Below, piece after piece: positions 1 to 9,687 of a DNA stretch of 57,612 nucleotides. Below the pieces are notes generated by a model. It did not search any database and was not told the origin of the DNA. It saw nothing but the letters and a program-made list of their open reading frames with translations. Position 1 is the stretch's first letter, and every line of letters starts with the position of its first letter. The stretch is from Halothece sp964463655 (lineage in GTDB: Bacteria; Cyanobacteriota; Cyanobacteriia; Cyanobacteriales; Rubidibacteraceae), in the NCBI GenBank assembly GCA_964463655.1, contig CAYXDG010000013.1, positions 1-57,612 on the forward strand. The letters are read 5' to 3'. The translations under genes were made by a program, and so were the position numbers.

Positions 1-102
1 TAAAACGTTCAACAAACTTAATTGTAAACACATTAAATGGAGGACGTGCTTTCCTCTCCCCCTAACCTTCGGTATAGAGGGAGTCTCCAGCACGAAGAAA
101 AG

Positions 103-1104
103 ATGACCACAATGGATTGGAATACTCTCGCGACGAAATCGATCGCTGGAGACTGTCTCACAAAAGAAGAAGCAAAAGCCGTTTTAACTGCTCCTCAAGA
201 AGAATTGCTCTTACAATTGGCTGCTGCGTATCGTATCCGCCATCACTACTGGGAAAATCGGGTGCGCCTTCATTTTCTTTTAAATGCTCAAAGTGGCTTG
301 TGTCCCGAAGATTGTCACTATTGCTCTCAGTCCAAGATTTCCACAGCGGAGATTGAAAAATATCCCCTCTTAGCCAAAGAAAAAATCCTCAATGCAGCAG
401 CACAAGCAGCGGAACTCAAGGCGGGAACATTCTGTCTGGTAACATCAGGACGGACTCCCACCGAATCTCTCCTCACGCAAGTGTGTGAAGCGGTGACCAC
501 GATTAAAGCGCAATACCACCTCAAAGTCTGTGCTTGTGTGGGATTATTGAACGAAAGCCAAGCGCAACGGTTAGCCAAAGCTGGGGTCGATCGCGTTAAT
601 CATAACTTAAACACCTCCGAACATTATCATCCTCAAATCTGTACCACCCACACCTACAGCGATCGCGTAGCAACGGTTAACCAAGTCAAACAAGCAGGAA
701 TGACCACCTGTTCAGGGGGCATTATCGGCATGGGAGAATCCCTTGATGATATTATTGATTTAGCCCTCGCCCTCAGAGAGTTAGACATCACAAGCATTCC
801 CGTTAACTTCCTCATCCCCATTACAGGAACTCCTTTCGGAAAAAACCACCCCTATCCCCTCTCCCCTCAATTTTGCTTGCGAGTGCTGTGTTTATATCGT
901 TTTCTCCTCCCAGAACGAGAAATTCGCATTGCAGGGGGGCGAGAAGTGCATTTACGGTCTTTGCAGCCACTGGGGTTATATCCCGCCAACTCCATTTTTG
1001 TCGCGGACTACTTAACAACGCCAGGACAAACCCCCCAAGAAGATTGGCAAATGATACAAGATGCTGGTTTTGTCTTGGAAACTGCTGATGGCTCTCTAAG
1101 CTAA
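103..1104 (+). CDS. bioB: Biotin synthase
   Basis: Radical SAM enzyme that inserts sulfur into dethiobiotin in the last step of biotin synthesis, in the cytoplasm. The radical SAM cluster motif CPEDCHYC is present, preceded by the family segment LNAQSGLCPEDC, and later family segments such as HNLNTSE and SGGIIGMGES are intact. The open frame extends upstream to an ATG at 37, but conserved sequence only begins after the ATG at 103 (another ATG lies at 112), and a purine-rich stretch sits just before 103, so that start is preferred. The length of about 333 residues fits the family. No other biotin gene is adjacent. Its stop codon overlaps that of the convergent RodZ-like gene. Identification is secure; the start is an inference. 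Confidence 0.95.
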   Translation: MTTMDWNTLATKSIAGDCLTKEEAKAVLTAPQEELLLQLAAAYRIRHHYWENRVRLHFLLNAQSGLCPEDCHYCSQSKISTAEIEKYPLLAKEKILNAAAQAAELKAGTFCLVTSGRTPTESLLTQVCEAVTTIKAQYHLKVCACVGLLNESQAQRLAKAGVDRVNHNLNTSEHYHPQICTTHTYSDRVATVNQVKQAGMTTCSGGIIGMGESLDDIIDLALALRELDITSIPVNFLIPITGTPFGKNHPYPLSPQFCLRVLCLYRFLLPEREIRIAGGREVHLRSLQPLGLYPANSIFVADYLTTPGQTPQEDWQMIQDAGFVLETADGSLS

Positions 1105-1898
1105 TTTTCAGGAGAATAAGTCACAGTTTTCACTTCTCCAGATGCTCCCAAGGAAGTTGGCGCTTGTTGATTGTATTCCACAACCACTCCCCCAGCATTC
1201 CCAGCGCGAAGGGTTAACTCCTGTTGGGCAGTCCAACTTTGCTTTTCTCCTGCGGAGAGGACTCCTTCGTACAGGGTTTTCCCATCACTAACCACTCTCA
1301 CCCAAGAATCTTGCTTAAGGGAAACTTTAACCTCTACTGGAGAGGTTTGAGCAGATTGATCGGGTTTTTCTGGGGAAGATGTGGAAGTCGTAGCTAACTG
1401 CGGTTCAGTGTTACTCGGATTTGGCTCTGGAATTACCTCTTCTGTTACATTCTGGTTATTGGTTGCTTCTTGGCTCGATCGCTGCTCGATTATGTACGAT
1501 AAACCACTCACCGAAGCAATGACTAATAAAATATAAATCACATAAAGATGGAGAGGACGCAATTGCGCTGCGGGGAGTTGTCGCCAAGAGGGTTTGATAA
1601 CGTTGGTTTGTTGTCCCGTTGGGAAAGCGCTAGCGTATTCTGTCCCATTTAAACCCAGCACTTCAGCAAATTGCTTAATCAAACCTCGAATATAAACAGG
1701 TTCGGGAAGGTGATCTAAGTTGCCCTCTTCAATGGCGACAAGTAACCGTGCTTGAATCCGAGTTTTGGTCGCTACCTCATCAATGGAAATGGATTTTTCT
1801 TCACGCATTTGGCGCATCTGCAATCCAATTTCTTTGAGTTTCTCCGCTTGTTCTGCTTGAGGATTCATAGGTAGGGTTTGCTTCTTTTCAGTAAACAT
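1101..1898 (-). CDS. RodZ-like HTH/DUF4115 membrane protein
   Basis: 265 residues. An N-terminal Cro/C1-type helix-turn-helix of the RodZ class lies at about residues 24-92 (IDEVATKTRIQARLLVAIEEG, in part). One membrane span follows at about 116-136. A Ser/Thr/Pro/Glu-rich linker leads to a C-terminal DUF4115 beta domain (about 190-262) that ends the protein. This is the layout of RodZ, which links MreB to the envelope in rod-shaped bacteria. In cyanobacteria the role is less certain. An internal Met at residue 11 could be the start; neither site has a clear ribosome binding site. The last bases overlap the convergent bioB stop. The pseudouridine synthase gene lies 19 bp upstream on the same strand, so the two may be co-transcribed. 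Confidence 0.8.
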   Translation of the reverse strand: MFTEKKQTLPMNPQAEQAEKLKEIGLQMRQMREEKSISIDEVATKTRIQARLLVAIEEGNLDHLPEPVYIRGLIKQFAEVLGLNGTEYASAFPTGQQTNVIKPSWRQLPAAQLRPLHLYVIYILLVIASVSGLSYIIEQRSSQEATNNQNVTEEVIPEPNPSNTEPQLATTSTSSPEKPDQSAQTSPVEVKVSLKQDSWVRVVSDGKTLYEGVLSAGEKQSWTAQQELTLRAGNAGGVVVEYNQQAPTSLGASGEVKTVTYSPEN

Positions 1899-1917
1899 AG
1901 TATCAATTAATTACAGC

Positions 1918-2664
1918 TTAGTCTGTAGGATTTTTGAGATATTTAATTTCTTGAGTAAATAAAAAACGATAACTGCCACATTTTAATAAGGATGGATCAG
2001 AGAATAAACTAAGGGAGCCGATCGCGCAACGATGAATCGTTAACACTGGAAATCCCAACTGTTCCCCAATCCTGCGAATTTGTCGATTTCTCCCTTCAAC
2101 AAGAATCACTTCTAACAAGGTTTTTTCAGTCCCTTGTTTAATGACTTTGATCTGGGCGGGTAAGGTCTTTTTGCAATCAAGTATTACCCCTTTCCGCCAT
2201 TGTTTTAACACAGATTCTGGCGGATTGCCTTTGAGGGAAACTCGGTAAGTTTTAGGTAAATGATATCGAGGATGAGTTAAATGCAGGGTTAAATCCCCAT
2301 CATTGGTCAATAATAGCGCTCCTGTAGAATTAATATCTAATCGTCCCACAGGATGCAATCCTTGTCCTTTTTTGAGAGATGCTGGGAGGAGATCCAAAAC
2401 CGTCGGGCGATTTTCAGGATCGGAACAAGTGGAAACCACACCGAGAGGTTTATTCATGAGAATATAGATTTGCTGAGGACGATAATCAGAAGAAATGAGT
2501 TTACCATCAACCGTAACGCGATCGCATTCTAAATTAACTTTCTGTCCCAATTGGGCCACTTTTCCATTCACAACCACTCTCCCCGCAAGCATCATTTTTT
2601 CCGCTTGACGACGGGAAGCAATCCCATGCTGAGAAAGAATTTTTTGCACACGCTCCATCTTCAA
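1918..2664 (-). CDS. Pseudouridine synthase, RsuA/RluB family
   Basis: 248 residues. An S4 RNA-binding domain covers about residues 3-50 and is followed by a RsuA/RluB/RluE catalytic domain with the motif GRLDINSTGALLLTNDGD, where D110 is the expected catalytic aspartate. The enzyme isomerises a uridine in rRNA, most likely 23S as for RluB; the exact target cannot be read from the sequence. The first codons contain two Met (MKMERVQ), so the start may be six bases later. It lies just upstream of the RodZ-like gene on the same strand. Confidence 0.9.
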   Translation of the reverse strand: MKMERVQKILSQHGIASRRQAEKMMLAGRVVVNGKVAQLGQKVNLECDRVTVDGKLISSDYRPQQIYILMNKPLGVVSTCSDPENRPTVLDLLPASLKKGQGLHPVGRLDINSTGALLLTNDGDLTLHLTHPRYHLPKTYRVSLKGNPPESVLKQWRKGVILDCKKTLPAQIKVIKQGTEKTLLEVILVEGRNRQIRRIGEQLGFPVLTIHRCAIGSLSLFSDPSLLKCGSYRFLFTQEIKYLKNPTD

Positions 2665-2788
2665 TTCAACCCTTTGTCAGAGATATTGTTTGTTCTTTTT
2701 TTTACCCCATCTCCTTGTCCCCTTACCTCCCCCCATTGGATAGAACAAAGCATCATGAACCAATTTTAATTCTCAATTCAATTCTATT

Positions 2789-3463
2789 ATGTTCTGGAAA
2801 AAGAGTCATCTTCTTACTACCATTTTGACCCCTGCGTTACGAGTTTGGCTAACTTCCCAACTAGAAACTGTCCAAGGGTTAGAACTCCATTTAATCAGCA
2901 GTGACCAACAATTTTTAAGGGGAATCATCCCCAAAGTTATTCTAAGGAGTGAGTTTGCCATTTATCAAGGTCTCCAGTTTGATCAAATTTCTCTCACCGC
3001 GCAGGATATTGAGATTAACCTTTCCAGTTTATTAAAAGGTGAACCCTTACAACCTTTAAAGCCTATTCCTATCGCAGGCAAAGTTCGTATGAGTGAAAGT
3101 CATCTCAATCAGTCTTTAACCTCATCTCTCCTTCAATCTGGGATTCACGATTTTCTGGCGTTACTCCTCAAAACGGACACTTTCGATCGTTTTCATTGGG
3201 ACAAAATTACACTGAAAACTAATCAATTTATTTTGCAAGGAACAACGATTAATTCATCACCCCAACCAACTTTAATTGTCGGAGAAGTTCATCTAACCAG
3301 TCCTAACCTTCTATTGATTTCTCCTGTAACAATTGAAGGATTAGACTTCAATCATCAAATTGCGCCCATTGAATTTGATTTAGGTTCACAAGTCCATCTT
3401 GAGAATTTAAACCTCACTCAAGAAGCCATTTTTCTGGAAGGAAATTTAATGGTTATTCATTAG
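2789..3463 (+). CDS. DUF2993 (LmeA-like) protein
   Basis: 224 residues. The repeated beta-type pattern with segments such as LTAQDIEINLSSLLKGE and GKVRMSESHLNQSL matches the DUF2993 family, which is common in cyanobacteria and actinobacteria and includes the mycobacterial phospholipid-binding protein LmeA. No classic signal peptide is seen. The function in cyanobacteria is unknown; lipid binding is only inferred from the family. It stands alone, divergent from the pseudouridine synthase gene, with about 170 bp before the polysaccharide cluster. Confidence 0.7.
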   Translation: MFWKKSHLLTTILTPALRVWLTSQLETVQGLELHLISSDQQFLRGIIPKVILRSEFAIYQGLQFDQISLTAQDIEINLSSLLKGEPLQPLKPIPIAGKVRMSESHLNQSLTSSLLQSGIHDFLALLLKTDTFDRFHWDKITLKTNQFILQGTTINSSPQPTLIVGEVHLTSPNLLLISPVTIEGLDFNHQIAPIEFDLGSQVHLENLNLTQEAIFLEGNLMVIH

Positions 3464-3662
3464 TTATTTATGCCACTCCAGAAAGGGATCATCTCTAACT
3501 CGGAAGTTTGTCTGTAGTGCCAACTCTTCAAAATGCTATAAGATAAACTGCCAAAAAGAATGCTATATTAAGTCTAATCTGGCTTCATGACCGAGTGAGC
3601 AGAACAAAAAAGATGACAAAATATGATAATATGCTATGGAGTTTGTCAGTGATTGGCTTGGC

Positions 3663-5000
3663 ATGAGCGAAATTGCAGTTTCTTTAAAAAATGTCTCGAA
3701 GTGTTTTAAGCGTTACGATCATCCCAGCGATCGCCTGAAAGATTTATTGTTTCGCAAACAATCAAGAGCGGAAGATTTTTGGGCGCTAAAAGAGATTAAC
3801 TTAGAGATTTCCCGTGGGGAAACTTGGGGATTAGTCGGACGAAATGGCTCGGGAAAAAGCACGCTTTTACAAATTTTAGTCGGGACATTAACCCCCACCA
3901 CTGGAAGCGTCAATGTAAAAGGACGAATTTCAGCGCTATTAGAATTGGGGAGTGGCTTTAATCCTGAATTTACAGGGAGACAAAACGTTTTTTTCAATGG
4001 CAAAATTTTGGGGTTAAGCCGTCAGGAAATAGAAGAGAAATTTAATCGGATTGCGGAATTTGCCGATATTGGAGATTTTATTGACCAACCTGTCAAGACT
4101 TATTCCAGTGGGATGTTCGTGCGCTTGGCGTTTGCGGTTGCGATCAATGTTGAGCCTGATATTTTAGTAGTTGATGAGGCTTTAGCGGTGGGAGATGAAG
4201 TGTTCCAACGTAAATGTTTCTCTCGCATTGAAGCGATTCAAAAAAGTGGAGGAACAGTTCTTTTTGTGTCTCATTCCGCTAGTTCAATTATTGAACTGTG
4301 CGATCGCGCTGTTTTGATGGATCATGGGGAAATTTTACTACAAGGAACACCCAAACAAATTGTCTCTAAATATCATAAACTAATCTACGCTCCTGAAGAT
4401 AAACTGGCCACAATTCGCAAAGAAATAAAAGAACTCGATCCCGACCAAGAAAATCAAAAGGAAGCAGAGGCTATGCTAAAAACAGTCTCTGTCAGTGAAG
4501 ACCATTATGACCCTAACTTAGTTCCTAAAAGTACCTTATCCTATGTTCCTCGGGGAGCCGAAATTCGATCGCCGCACCTCAAAAACCAAGCAGGAAAAAG
4601 AGTCAATCTCATCACTCGCAATCAACAATATATTTATTCCTACCAAGTGCATTTCACCGAAGCTGCTTATCATGTCAGGTTTGGAATGCTGATTAAAACC
4701 ATGAGTGGCGTGGAGTTAGGCGGTGGTGCTTCTCATACGCTTGATAACGCGATCGAGGTCATTACGCCCAAAACCATTATGCAGGTGGAGTTCACGTTTC
4801 ATTGCTATCTTTTACCGGGGGTTTATTTCCTGAATGCGGGAGTAGTAGGATCGTTAGATGGACAAGAAAGTTATTTGCATCGCTGTATTGATGCAGCTAT
4901 GTTTCGCGTCCAAGCAGAGACTGACCTGTTAGCAACTACGATTGTTGACTTTCAGATTCAAGCCAAAACCATTGAGTCTCCCCATCTCATTGAAATTTAG
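3663..5000 (+). CDS. Polysaccharide-export ABC ATPase, Wzt type
   Basis: ATP-binding subunit of a two-component ABC exporter for O-antigen-like polysaccharide, acting at the inner face of the plasma membrane. Counting from the upstream ATG at 3636, Walker A (GRNGSGKST) is at residues 68-76, the signature YSSGM at 156-160, and Walker B (ILVVDEAL) at 176-183. A C-terminal region from about residue 300 to the end has the Wzt carbohydrate-binding beta-sandwich character. The ATG at 3636 adds nine unconserved residues; the Met beginning MSEIAVSLKN at 3663 is preferred. It leads a plus-strand polysaccharide cluster. The matching Wzm permease is not next to it and not elsewhere in the window, which is unusual since wzm and wzt are normally adjacent. 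Confidence 0.88.
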   Translation: MSEIAVSLKNVSKCFKRYDHPSDRLKDLLFRKQSRAEDFWALKEINLEISRGETWGLVGRNGSGKSTLLQILVGTLTPTTGSVNVKGRISALLELGSGFNPEFTGRQNVFFNGKILGLSRQEIEEKFNRIAEFADIGDFIDQPVKTYSSGMFVRLAFAVAINVEPDILVVDEALAVGDEVFQRKCFSRIEAIQKSGGTVLFVSHSASSIIELCDRAVLMDHGEILLQGTPKQIVSKYHKLIYAPEDKLATIRKEIKELDPDQENQKEAEAMLKTVSVSEDHYDPNLVPKSTLSYVPRGAEIRSPHLKNQAGKRVNLITRNQQYIYSYQVHFTEAAYHVRFGMLIKTMSGVELGGGASHTLDNAIEVITPKTIMQVEFTFHCYLLPGVYFLNAGVVGSLDGQESYLHRCIDAAMFRVQAETDLLATTIVDFQIQAKTIESPHLIEI

Positions 5001-5012
5001 CTGTATTATCTT

Positions 5013-6074
5013 ATGTCTGATTCTACTTCCCCCATCTTAATTCTTACGGGAATGCACCGTTCTGGAACATCTTTAACTGCTTCTTTACTACAAAGTGCGG
5101 GGGTAGATATTGGCAAAAACTTAAATCCTCCGACCAAGGGAAATATTAAAGGACATTTTGAAGATTTAGCAGTGGTGCGCTTTCATGAAAATGTCTTGGA
5201 AGCTAACGGTCTTCCCTCTGCGGGGTGGGTGAAATTGCAGAAAGTTACCAACATCCCTGAACCTTGGTTGACCAAGGCGGAGGAGATTATTTCCGCCAAG
5301 CGAGAAGCCACAGGAATTACAGGTTGGAAAGACCCACGAGGAACTCTTTTTTTAGACTTTTGGGAGTCTCGGTTACCTGAAGCGAAATATATCTTTTTGT
5401 ATCGAGCGCCTTGGGAGGTGGTTGATTCCCTTTATCGGCGGGGAGATGCAATTTTCCAAGTGTCTCCCCACTTAGCGCTAGAGATTTGGCTCAATTATAA
5501 TCGTGCGATTATGGATTTTTACGATCGCTGTCCAGAAAAAAGTCTCCTCCTCAATATTGAAGATATCCGCTTGAATTGTGAGGTTTTATGTAGCGCGATC
5601 GCGCAGAAATTTGGAATCACTCTTTCCATTCAGCCTGACATTTACGATTCCTCACTGTTTCACACTCAGGTTTCCCAATCTTCTTATGCTTCCCTCCTGC
5701 AAAAATTTTTCCCAGAATCCGTCCAAATGTATGAACAATTAGAAGCCCGTTGCAATCTTCAAAAGCGTATTTTTAACAGGGAAGTGTTCCCTGACTTCGA
5801 TCGCAGTTGGTTGCTTCAAAACTGGCTGCAATTACGATCCCCCCAAGAAAAGGAATTCCAATTGCAATCAAAATTAGAAGTCCTTCAGCAAGCAGAAAGA
5901 GACTTAACCCAACAATTAGCCCAGACAAAAGAAGCCCTTGCTGAGGCTAAAACTCAATTAGCCGAAAAAGAGGGTAAGATTAAAAACTTAGAGGACGCGA
6001 TCGCAGCAATGGAAAGCAGTAAGTTCTGGAAGATGAGACAATTATGGATGCGAGTGAAACAAAGTCTCTTTTAA
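5013..6074 (+). CDS. Sulfotransferase family protein with coiled-coil tail
   Basis: 353 residues. The N-terminus carries a PAPS 5'-phosphosulfate loop (LTGMHRSGTSLTASLL, about residues 11-26), and later segments (GWKDPRG, FLYRAPWEVVDSLYRR) fit the second PAPS-binding region of sulfotransferases. It probably sulfates a sugar or glycan. From about residue 285 the chain becomes a Gln/Glu/Ala/Lys-rich coiled coil and ends in a tail with the motif MESSKFWKMR (333-342). Variants of this tail occur in the next three genes. It starts 12 bp after the Wzt gene, so it is very likely co-transcribed. The acceptor is unknown. Confidence 0.8.
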   Translation: MSDSTSPILILTGMHRSGTSLTASLLQSAGVDIGKNLNPPTKGNIKGHFEDLAVVRFHENVLEANGLPSAGWVKLQKVTNIPEPWLTKAEEIISAKREATGITGWKDPRGTLFLDFWESRLPEAKYIFLYRAPWEVVDSLYRRGDAIFQVSPHLALEIWLNYNRAIMDFYDRCPEKSLLLNIEDIRLNCEVLCSAIAQKFGITLSIQPDIYDSSLFHTQVSQSSYASLLQKFFPESVQMYEQLEARCNLQKRIFNREVFPDFDRSWLLQNWLQLRSPQEKEFQLQSKLEVLQQAERDLTQQLAQTKEALAEAKTQLAEKEGKIKNLEDAIAAMESSKFWKMRQLWMRVKQSLF

Positions 6075-6094
6075 TAGAATGATAACAAGCAAAA

Positions 6095-7327
6095 ATGAAC
6101 GAACCAGCCATTCATTTATTTACCAGCATTAGTGCCAATTATCTTCCCAAGGCGAGAGTGTTAGCACATTCAGCAAAAAAAATTCATCCTAATGCTCAAT
6201 TCCATTTAGTTTTATGTGACTTAATTCCAGATTTCTTTTCCCTTGAAGAAGAACCGTTTGACTCGATTATTACGATAGAAGAGTTAGGGATTCCCAATCT
6301 CAAATCTTGGCTGTTTAAGCACAACGTTATTGAAATCTGTACTGGGATTAAGGGACTCGCCTTTGAATGGATTTTTGATCAATATCGCTGTGAAAAACTC
6401 TTATTTTTCGATCCTGATATTGTCATTCTTTCTCCTCTAGATGCTTTGCTTCAGAAATTGGATGATCATAGTGTTTTACTCACCTCTCATCAAACCATTC
6501 CAGACCAAGATATAGAAGCCATTCGAGATAATGAAATTCATAGCCTGAAAGTGGGAGTATTTAATTTAGGTTTTTTAGGCGTTCGGAACTCGGAAAATGG
6601 CAGAAAATTTCTTGCTTGGTGGCGCGATCGCTGCTTAGAATTTTGTTATGACGATCCTCCCAATGGACTCTTTACTGATCAAAAGTGGATTGACTTGACC
6701 CCTGCTTTTTTCTCCGATTACCTCGTTTTGAGAGAACCGATTTATAATGTCGCAACATGGAATTTAACCCATCGTCACGCCACAGGAAACTTAGAGAAAG
6801 GTATTGAGATTAACGGGGAACCAATTTGTTTTTATCACTTCTCAGGACTTGATAGTGGCGCTCAAGAGTTCATGCTTAACAAATATGGTAAAAACAGCCC
6901 AGTTTTATTTGAATTGCGTCAATGGTATTTACAAGAATGCGAGTATTATGGTCAAGAACAATTCGCAAAGATTCCCTGCTATTATACAAAATTTGATAAT
7001 GGAGAAATGATTACTCAAGAGCAACGTTTACTCTATCGCTCTCGACAAGATTTACAAACCCTTTTCCCTGACCCATTTTTGACATCTGATCCCAATTATT
7101 CATATTATCATTGGTTTGCAACCTATGGGGATTCTGAATACATTCCTAGTCGCTATAAATCCTTAGAAAGTGCAGAAGAAGCCTTACACAGTACAGAACA
7201 GGCGTTAACTGCTGCACAAAGAGAAATTGAGACCTTAAAACAATGGATTCAAGCAATGGAAAGCAGTAAATTTTGGAAGCTCCGTCAGACTTGGTTTTGG
7301 CTGAAGAAAAAACTCAAAGCAATCTAG
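6095..7327 (+). CDS. Glycosyltransferase, GT8-like, with SSKFWKLR tail
   Basis: 410 residues. The N-terminal half resembles GT-A glycosyltransferases of the GT8 type: a nucleotide-sugar fold start (IHLFTSISANYLPKARVLAHS) and a metal-binding FDPD (105-108) followed by an LGFLGVRNS segment. The C-terminus has a short coiled coil and a basic, Trp-rich tail beginning MESSKFWKLR (388-397). It probably adds a sugar during surface-polysaccharide assembly. It lies 20 bp after the sulfotransferase gene and 43 bp before a GT2-GT4 gene. Donor and acceptor cannot be deduced. Confidence 0.75.
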   Translation: MNEPAIHLFTSISANYLPKARVLAHSAKKIHPNAQFHLVLCDLIPDFFSLEEEPFDSIITIEELGIPNLKSWLFKHNVIEICTGIKGLAFEWIFDQYRCEKLLFFDPDIVILSPLDALLQKLDDHSVLLTSHQTIPDQDIEAIRDNEIHSLKVGVFNLGFLGVRNSENGRKFLAWWRDRCLEFCYDDPPNGLFTDQKWIDLTPAFFSDYLVLREPIYNVATWNLTHRHATGNLEKGIEINGEPICFYHFSGLDSGAQEFMLNKYGKNSPVLFELRQWYLQECEYYGQEQFAKIPCYYTKFDNGEMITQEQRLLYRSRQDLQTLFPDPFLTSDPNYSYYHWFATYGDSEYIPSRYKSLESAEEALHSTEQALTAAQREIETLKQWIQAMESSKFWKLRQTWFWLKKKLKAI

Positions 7328-7370
7328 TAACCTAGAATCATTGATGAAACAAGAATGGTAACTCAGAAAA

Positions 7371-9590
7371 ATGAGCAAACAAGAAAATAAAATAATTGAT
7401 GTCATTATTCCCATTTTTAACGGCTATTCAGCACTGAAGAATTGCTTAGAAAGCGTCGTTAAACATTTTGATCATCAAGCGCGGTTAATTTTACTGGATG
7501 ATGGTAGCACTGATCCCAATATAGCAACTCATCTGGAAGAAATTAAGCAAAACGCTCAATTCCCAGTTTTAATCCACAGAAATCAAAACAATCAGGGAGT
7601 TGTCAAGACAGTTAATCAAGCAATCAATTTTTCAAAAGAAAATGATATCATTCTTCTTCATAGCGATACCATTGTTACTCAAAATTGGATTAGTAAATTA
7701 ATAAAAGCTGCATATCTTAAAGAGAATACCGCTACAGTCACCCCTCTTTCTAATAATGCAACAATTTTTTCAATTCCAGAATTTGGAGAATTTAACGAAA
7801 TACCAGAAGATTATGATATTGCATCCTTTGCTAAGTTAATTGAAGAGAATTCTTTTTGTCTTTATCCAGAAGTTCCAATCGGTCATGGGTTTTGTTTGTA
7901 TATCAAAAGAACGACTTTCAATCTCTTAGGTTGTTTCGATGAAGTGTATAATCGTAGTGGCGGAAGCGAGGATGACTTTTGTTTACGAGTTCTTGGTTAT
8001 TCTCTCTGTAATATTATGGCAGATGATACCTTCATTTATCATCTTGGAGATATTTCTGATGCAACAAGTCAAGCATTCAACCAAGAAATTCTACGCCAAA
8101 AGTATCCATTTTATTGGGATTTAATACAATTTTATGAAAAAAACAGATCGGTTCAAATCTGGGATAACATTCAAGTTAAGATTCGGAGTTTGAGAATCGG
8201 ATTAGATGGGCGCTGTCTAGATGAAAAATTTGCAGGAAATCAAAGATATTTGATTGAGCTAATTAAAGCCTATACTGAACAAGCAACAGATATTCAAATC
8301 GATTTATTAGTGAGTAATGGTCGTGAAAATCATGTCAAAAATGTTTTGGAAACTTTTGGCGTTAAACATTTTCCTAATCTGATTGAAGAAGCAACGTTAC
8401 AGGGAAACCAGAAGCAACAAATCTGGGATATTTTTCATATTACGCTTCAGGGGAGTCCAATGCTAAATTTAGCAGCAGTGAGACCATACACGAAACGAAT
8501 CATTATTACATTGCAAGATTTTATCTTGGCGAAGAATCCTTTATATTTTGAAGACAATCACTGGTTTGAATACTATCATTTAATTATGCAAGTATCTTTA
8601 ACCAGTGTGGATGGTGTGATTACAATTTCTGATTTCATTAAGGGTCAGTTGTTAGAGGATAATACGTTTGCGAAGCATGGAAATAATCTAATCGACCCTG
8701 AAAGAATCAAAACAGTTTATCATGGTCTTAATCAAAACTATTACTCTACCTTTAATTTAGATCAAGCATTTTTCCAAGAAACTGGAATTACTCCCAAACG
8801 ATATTTATTATTTGTTGGAAACGACTATTTACATAAGAATCTAGAAGCAACCGTTAAAGTCTTTAAAGAGACACAGAAATTAGGATATAATTATCAATTA
8901 GTTATCGTTGGCAATACGATCGCGCTTGGGGGAAGTAAACAGCAGTTACAGGAAAACTTAGAGGAAGATATAACCCTGAAAGAAAACATCTTTTTTCTCA
9001 ATTATGTCTCTGACGAAGAGTTGCTGAAATTGTATCAAAACGCTGGAGTATTATTGTATTTATCTAATTCTGAAGGATTTGGGTTTCCTCCTTTAGAAGC
9101 GTTTGCAAACAATTGTCCTGTCATTGCATCAAAATTAACCAGTATTCCTGAAATAGCTGGAGAAGGGGCGATTTATTTTCATCCAGGAGAAATTGAAAAA
9201 ATTGCCTCAACTGTGATTAAATTAATAGAAGATAAACAAGAGCGCGATCGGGCAATTAAAAAGGGAAGAAAACGAGTTCAAGAGTTTGACTGGACAAAGA
9301 CAGCAAAGGAAACCATCGACTTTTATTATCAAATCCTTCATCTTCCTACCCGCTTTCAACAAAACCTTCCTTCCCTATATCTTGAGTCTCAACAGCTTAA
9401 AGAAACTCAAACCCAACTCCAAGACACTCAAACCCAACTCCAAGACACTCAAACTCAACTCCAAGACACTCAAACTGAATTAAATCTTGCTTATGCTGAA
9501 ATTGAAGGGATGAAAAGCAGTAAATTCTGGAAATTAAGGGAAAAATGGTTTAGAGTAAAATCTTGGCTGGGATTAGTAAAAGTTGAATAG
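7371..9590 (+). CDS. GT2-GT4 bifunctional glycosyltransferase with coiled-coil tail
   Basis: 739 residues with two catalytic domains. A GT2 domain (about 8-250) has VIIPIFNG, the acidic motif LHSDT and GGSEDDF. A GT4 domain (about 270-660) has the C-terminal donor-binding signature NSEGFGFPPLEAFANNCPVI. Two sugar additions to the same glycan are likely. After residue 680 comes a Gln/Thr heptad coiled coil (repeats of TQLQDTQ encoded by a 21-bp tandem repeat) and then a tail beginning MKSSKFWKLR (714-723). The gene is AT-rich. It lies within the plus-strand polysaccharide run, so co-transcription is likely. The sugars are unknown. Confidence 0.85.
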   Translation: MSKQENKIIDVIIPIFNGYSALKNCLESVVKHFDHQARLILLDDGSTDPNIATHLEEIKQNAQFPVLIHRNQNNQGVVKTVNQAINFSKENDIILLHSDTIVTQNWISKLIKAAYLKENTATVTPLSNNATIFSIPEFGEFNEIPEDYDIASFAKLIEENSFCLYPEVPIGHGFCLYIKRTTFNLLGCFDEVYNRSGGSEDDFCLRVLGYSLCNIMADDTFIYHLGDISDATSQAFNQEILRQKYPFYWDLIQFYEKNRSVQIWDNIQVKIRSLRIGLDGRCLDEKFAGNQRYLIELIKAYTEQATDIQIDLLVSNGRENHVKNVLETFGVKHFPNLIEEATLQGNQKQQIWDIFHITLQGSPMLNLAAVRPYTKRIIITLQDFILAKNPLYFEDNHWFEYYHLIMQVSLTSVDGVITISDFIKGQLLEDNTFAKHGNNLIDPERIKTVYHGLNQNYYSTFNLDQAFFQETGITPKRYLLFVGNDYLHKNLEATVKVFKETQKLGYNYQLVIVGNTIALGGSKQQLQENLEEDITLKENIFFLNYVSDEELLKLYQNAGVLLYLSNSEGFGFPPLEAFANNCPVIASKLTSIPEIAGEGAIYFHPGEIEKIASTVIKLIEDKQERDRAIKKGRKRVQEFDWTKTAKETIDFYYQILHLPTRFQQNLPSLYLESQQLKETQTQLQDTQTQLQDTQTQLQDTQTELNLAYAEIEGMKSSKFWKLREKWFRVKSWLGLVKVE
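9402..9482 (+). repeat. 21-bp tandem repeat encoding a heptad coiled coil
   Basis: Three 21-bp units (9420-9440, 9441-9461, 9462-9482) starting CAAGACACTCAAAC, preceded by a partial unit at 9402-9419. Each unit encodes exactly one heptad (QDTQTQL). The first full units differ by a single base, so expansion is recent. Copy number may vary between strains. Confidence 0.9.
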
Positions 9591-9687
9591 CGATCGCCAT
9601 CTCAAATAAATGGCAAAGCCTCGAATTTTGAGCGCTTCCATCAATAACCTTTTTACCAATGAAATGACTCTAAGAGTGCTATAAATA

